A DNA stretch of 35,317 nucleotides, from NCBI GenBank assembly GCA_947589275.1, contig CANQAQ010000008.1, forward strand, positions 1 to 35,317, in the 5' to 3' direction. The DNA comes from an uncultured Bacilli bacterium. Lineage in GTDB: Bacteria; Bacillota_I; Bacilli_A; RF39; UBA660. Position 1 is the first letter of the stretch. Every line of letters starts with the position of its first letter. A program made the position numbers and the translations under genes. Shown in pieces: positions 33,024-35,317 of the stretch. The notes under the pieces are model-generated. The model worked only from the letters and a program-made list of their open reading frames with translations. It did no database searches and was not told the origin of the DNA.

Positions 33024-33976
33024 CTAATCATCAATGTGCAACAATTTATAATTTTTAGTACCTAGTCCTATCGCTGCCGCGTGTTCTATTGTAAGTAATC
33101 CATTCCTTGATTCAATTCGATTAACTAATGATTTACCATCTGGAGCATTATATACTAAATCAACACTTGCTTGGTCTAATGCAACAGGATCAGTTGATGC
33201 AAGTATTCCTATATCGTGCATATCTGGTTCTTTAGGATTTCCATCACAATCGCAATCTACGGATAATCTATTTAAAACATTGATATAAACAATTCTTTTA
33301 CCATGTTCTAAATAATCTGATACTGCTTTACCTGCTTCAGCCATTGATTTAAGAAAGTCATTTTGATCTCCTCCCCATGGAGAAGTTTTACTTTTTCCAC
33401 CACTATGAATCCATGATTTTCCTTTACTAGAACCTAGCCCAATAGAAATATTCTTTATTGCTCCACCATATCCAGCCATAGCGTGACCTTTAAAGTGAGA
33501 TAAAACTAAATAATAATCATAATTAGGAAAATGAGTACCAACAAAATCTTCCTGTATAATCTCGCCATTTTCAATAGGTATAGACATTGAACCTTCTTCA
33601 TCTAATATATCTACATCTGCTATATCATAAAATCCATGTTCTCTTGCTACTTGTTTATGTGCTTCTGTACTACTTCTTGAACCACCATAAGCTGTATTAC
33701 ATTCAACGATAGTACCATTTATTTTTTAACTAAATCACCAATTAATTCTGGTCTTAAATAGTTACTTGCTGGAGGTTCTCCTGTTGACATTTTTACAGCA
33801 ATTTTACCTTCAGGATTCCAATTTAATTTTTCATAAATTTTTACTAGAGCTTTGCTACTTATATTTGTCGTCATATAAACAGTTGCTGCTTCACCAGTAA
33901 AATTTTCATCATTAGTTACATCTGAACCACTTTCGTATTTGATTTCTTCTGATTTTCCTTTATTAAATACTTTCAT
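33024..33976 (-). pseudogene. DUF362-family (ferredoxin-like) protein, frameshifted
   Basis: Start ATG 33976 (GGAGGTG upstream). The first part (MKVFNKGKSEEIKYESG... ELIGDLVKK) ends at a TAA, 33719-33721, after an A-run. The rest continues without a gap in another frame from NGTIVECNTAYGGSRSSTE through AHKQVAREHGFYDIADVD to HIDD. The joined product of about 315 residues is a typical DUF362 protein (FKGHAMAGYGGAIKNISIG, DPVALDQASVD, VDCDCDG). A one-base change in the run would restore it. The second part also has an internal ATG at 33587, so a truncated protein is conceivable. Sequencing error cannot be excluded. Confidence 0.75.
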
Positions 33977-34034
33977 AATAACACCTCCTATAATGAGTAT
34001 CAATACTATTATAATAATTGATACAATAATATTT

Positions 34035-34355
34035 TTATTTATTTCTATATACTTCCTCTATTAAAGGGAAAGTACTCCAAGCTTTAGGCCATCCAGCATA
34101 AAATGCTAGTTGAGTTACTACTTCTACAACTTCCTCTTTTGTAAGTCCATGTTCTTTGCCGATTTCAAGATGACTTTTTAATTGCGGGAAAGTCCCCATC
34201 GCAAATAATGCTGATATTGTTATTAAACTTCTATCTCTAGGAGACAATTTATCTTCTCTTGACCATACCTCCCCAAATAATACATCATCATTTAATTCTG
34301 CAAATTTAGGTGCAATATTACCTAATTTTTCTCTACCTGCTGTTTGTTTTTTCAT
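34035..34355 (-). CDS. Carboxymuconolactone decarboxylase-family protein
   Basis: 106 residues. The CMD/AhpD-like fold is seen in LSPRDRSLITISALFAMG, LKSHLEIGKEHGLTKEEVVEVV and LAFYAGWPKAWSTFPL. It lacks the CxxC of peroxidase-type AhpD. It is smaller than 4-carboxymuconolactone decarboxylase, so its reaction is unknown; an oxidative-stress or quinone-related role is often proposed for such genes. Its ATG overlaps the stop of the ABM gene as TAATG. Confidence 0.87.
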   Translation of the reverse strand: MKKQTAGREKLGNIAPKFAELNDDVLFGEVWSREDKLSPRDRSLITISALFAMGTFPQLKSHLEIGKEHGLTKEEVVEVVTQLAFYAGWPKAWSTFPLIEEVYRNK

Positions 34356-34654
34356 TACTTTTCCTCCAAACTTTTAAATTTTTCTACTTTCATACTTATT
34401 TGATATTTACTTCTTAAATCTGCTATTTCTTTCATCATTTCTGATTTATGATGAATATCTAATGCTTCTTTATTTTTCCATCTATCAATAAGTAAAACTG
34501 TTTCATTATCATCTATAGGAAAAAAGTATTCATATCTTTCATTACCTTCTTCTTTCCTTACTCTATCTACAATGCCGCTAGATACCATTTCGTGAGCAAA
34601 CTTTTTGGCATTACCATTTTCGCCTTTATAATAAATGTTAATAGTTATACTCAT
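34355..34654 (-). CDS. ABM-domain protein (putative quinol monooxygenase, YgiN-like)
   Basis: 99 residues, a single antibiotic-biosynthesis-monooxygenase (ferredoxin-like) fold: ITINIYYKGENGNAKKFAHEM at the start, then ERYEYFFPIDDNETVLLIDRW and HHKSEMMKEI. AGGTG precedes the ATG. YgiN-like proteins act on quinols or detoxify aldehyde-type products. It lies in a run of flavodoxin, ABM and CMD genes. Confidence 0.83.
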   Translation of the reverse strand: MSITINIYYKGENGNAKKFAHEMVSSGIVDRVRKEEGNERYEYFFPIDDNETVLLIDRWKNKEALDIHHKSEMMKEIADLRSKYQISMKVEKFKSLEEK

Positions 34655-34661
34655 AATACAC

Positions 34662-35129
34662 CTACATAATCCAATTTGTTACATCATTTTCTGATACATT
34701 ACTTGCAAGTCTTTTAGCACTTATAAAATTAAGGTTATTATAAGTATTTTTTAAAGTATTAAAACTATTTATTACACTTGAACCACCTGATGTTGCAAAT
34801 ACATATATTTTTTTATTTTCAAGATTGTTTTCTTCAATAAATGTATTGATTATTGTTGGGGCTAAATCCCACCATACAGGAAAACCTATTAAAATGGTAT
34901 CATAATCATTTAAATTAGAAACCTTATTCTTTACTTCTGGTCTTGACGTTGTATCATTCATTTCTTTTGAAGACCTACTTTGTTTATTAGTCCAATCTAA
35001 ATCTTCATTTGTATATTTATTTACAGGTTCAATTTCAAATAAATCTCCACCTATAATACTAGCAACTTCATGGGCTACTTTTTTTGTTACTCCACTAGCT
35101 GAAAAATAACTAACTAAAATTTTACTCAT
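34662..35129 (-). CDS. Flavodoxin
   Basis: 155 residues from the ATG at 35129 (AAAGGAATG upstream), better than the one at 35171. The FMN-binding P-loop is VSYFSASGVTKKVAHEVA near the N-terminus, GFPVWWDLAP is the central block and TSGGSSV the late loop. It resembles the YwoE/NAD(P)H-type flavodoxins used with small redox proteins. It probably donates electrons to, or is co-regulated with, the ABM/CMD/cupin genes downstream. Confidence 0.88.
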   Translation of the reverse strand: MSKILVSYFSASGVTKKVAHEVASIIGGDLFEIEPVNKYTNEDLDWTNKQSRSSKEMNDTTSRPEVKNKVSNLNDYDTILIGFPVWWDLAPTIINTFIEENNLENKKIYVFATSGGSSVINSFNTLKNTYNNLNFISAKRLASNVSENDVTNWIM

Positions 35130-35186
35130 AAAATCATTCCTTTCTTTTTTAATACCAATTATGTTTTTCATTTTTATCTAAAGCAT

Positions 35187-35317
35187 TTATTTTAAATTAT
35201 CTTTAAAAAATTTTTCTATTTTATCAAATGGAATTATATTTTTATTATCATATAAATCAGTATGAACAGCATTAGGAATTATCATTAGTTCTTTATTATC
35301 AGTATAATTACTATTTG
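35187..35317 (-). CDS. Alpha/beta hydrolase, C-terminal part (partial)
   Basis: A frame open from the window edge to TAA 35187-35189 gives 43 residues with KELMIIPNAVHTDLYDNKNIIPFDKIEKFF cut into IPNAVHTDLYD (the catalytic His loop of alpha/beta hydrolases) and a C-terminal helix. The rest lies outside the window. It is 58 bp upstream of the flavodoxin start and probably in the same operon. Confidence 0.7.
   Translation of the reverse strand, partial: NSNYTDNKELMIIPNAVHTDLYDNKNIIPFDKIEKFFKDNLK

Overview
The window comes from a very AT-rich, low-GC, endospore-forming member of the Bacillota (Firmicutes), probably host-associated. Support for this: a SpoVS gene, a complete gerA-type germinant-receptor operon (A, C and B subunits), a collagen-like protein of the exosporium/spore-surface type, Gram-positive Shine-Dalgarno sites (AGGAGG, AGGTGA), and standard-code stops, with TGA used as stop and TGG for Trp. 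I cannot name a species.

Layout. 1-2750 (-): a small membrane protein followed by two tandem paralogous repeat proteins of pentapeptide/beta-helix type; the last one runs off the window edge. 2839-4296 (+): a radical-SAM enzyme fused to a methyltransferase (YtqA+YtqB, i.e. MnmL+MnmM, tRNA wobble-uridine modification). 4309-13127 (-): a Fic protein, SpoVS, a metallo-beta-lactamase hydrolase, a HAD-like protein, two RluA-type pseudouridine synthases, two methyltransferases, a DnaQ-like exonuclease, a gene broken by a stop, an SDR oxidoreductase and a polyprenyl synthase. 13222-16117 (+): a small cluster with a strong promoter, a 21-codon peptide gene, an internal terminator, an E1-like (ThiF/MccB-type) adenylating enzyme and an ABC-F ATPase. 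This looks like a ribosomally made modified peptide (RiPP) system with possible ribosome-protection immunity. 16140-18670 (-): collagen-like spore protein and an RlmD/RumA-type 23S rRNA methyltransferase. 18731-22348 (+): gerA operon. 22345-24134: OGG DNA glycosylase (-), a 12-Cys small protein (+) and a UPF0316 protein (+).

24174-29131 is accessory DNA. It holds a large serine recombinase that lost its catalytic domain through a deletion that joined it to a ribbon-helix-helix gene, a structured non-coding stretch, and a second, unrelated RiPP operon (-). That operon runs from an RlmA-type zinc-finger rRNA methyltransferase to a second methyltransferase, a radical SAM/SPASM maturase, and finally a 56-aa precursor with the core pattern C-x-C-x-x-C-x-C-x-C. 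The precursor is too short to be obvious among the longer reading frames and is the last gene before a strong terminator.

29132-35317 (-): a ZIP metal transporter, a PepSY lipoprotein-like or membrane protein, a small membrane protein, a DinD/BRO-type protein under a promoter with an embedded LexA-like box, a cupin, and a CMD/ABM/flavodoxin/alpha-beta-hydrolase redox cluster. Three parts of this last region are decayed: a cupin fragment, a frameshifted permease and a frameshifted DUF362 gene.

The best candidates for undescribed biology are the two RiPP loci (13222-16117 and 25770-28983). Each pairs a tiny peptide gene with a modifying enzyme and a protein of a type known to confer resistance to ribosome-targeting antibiotics.
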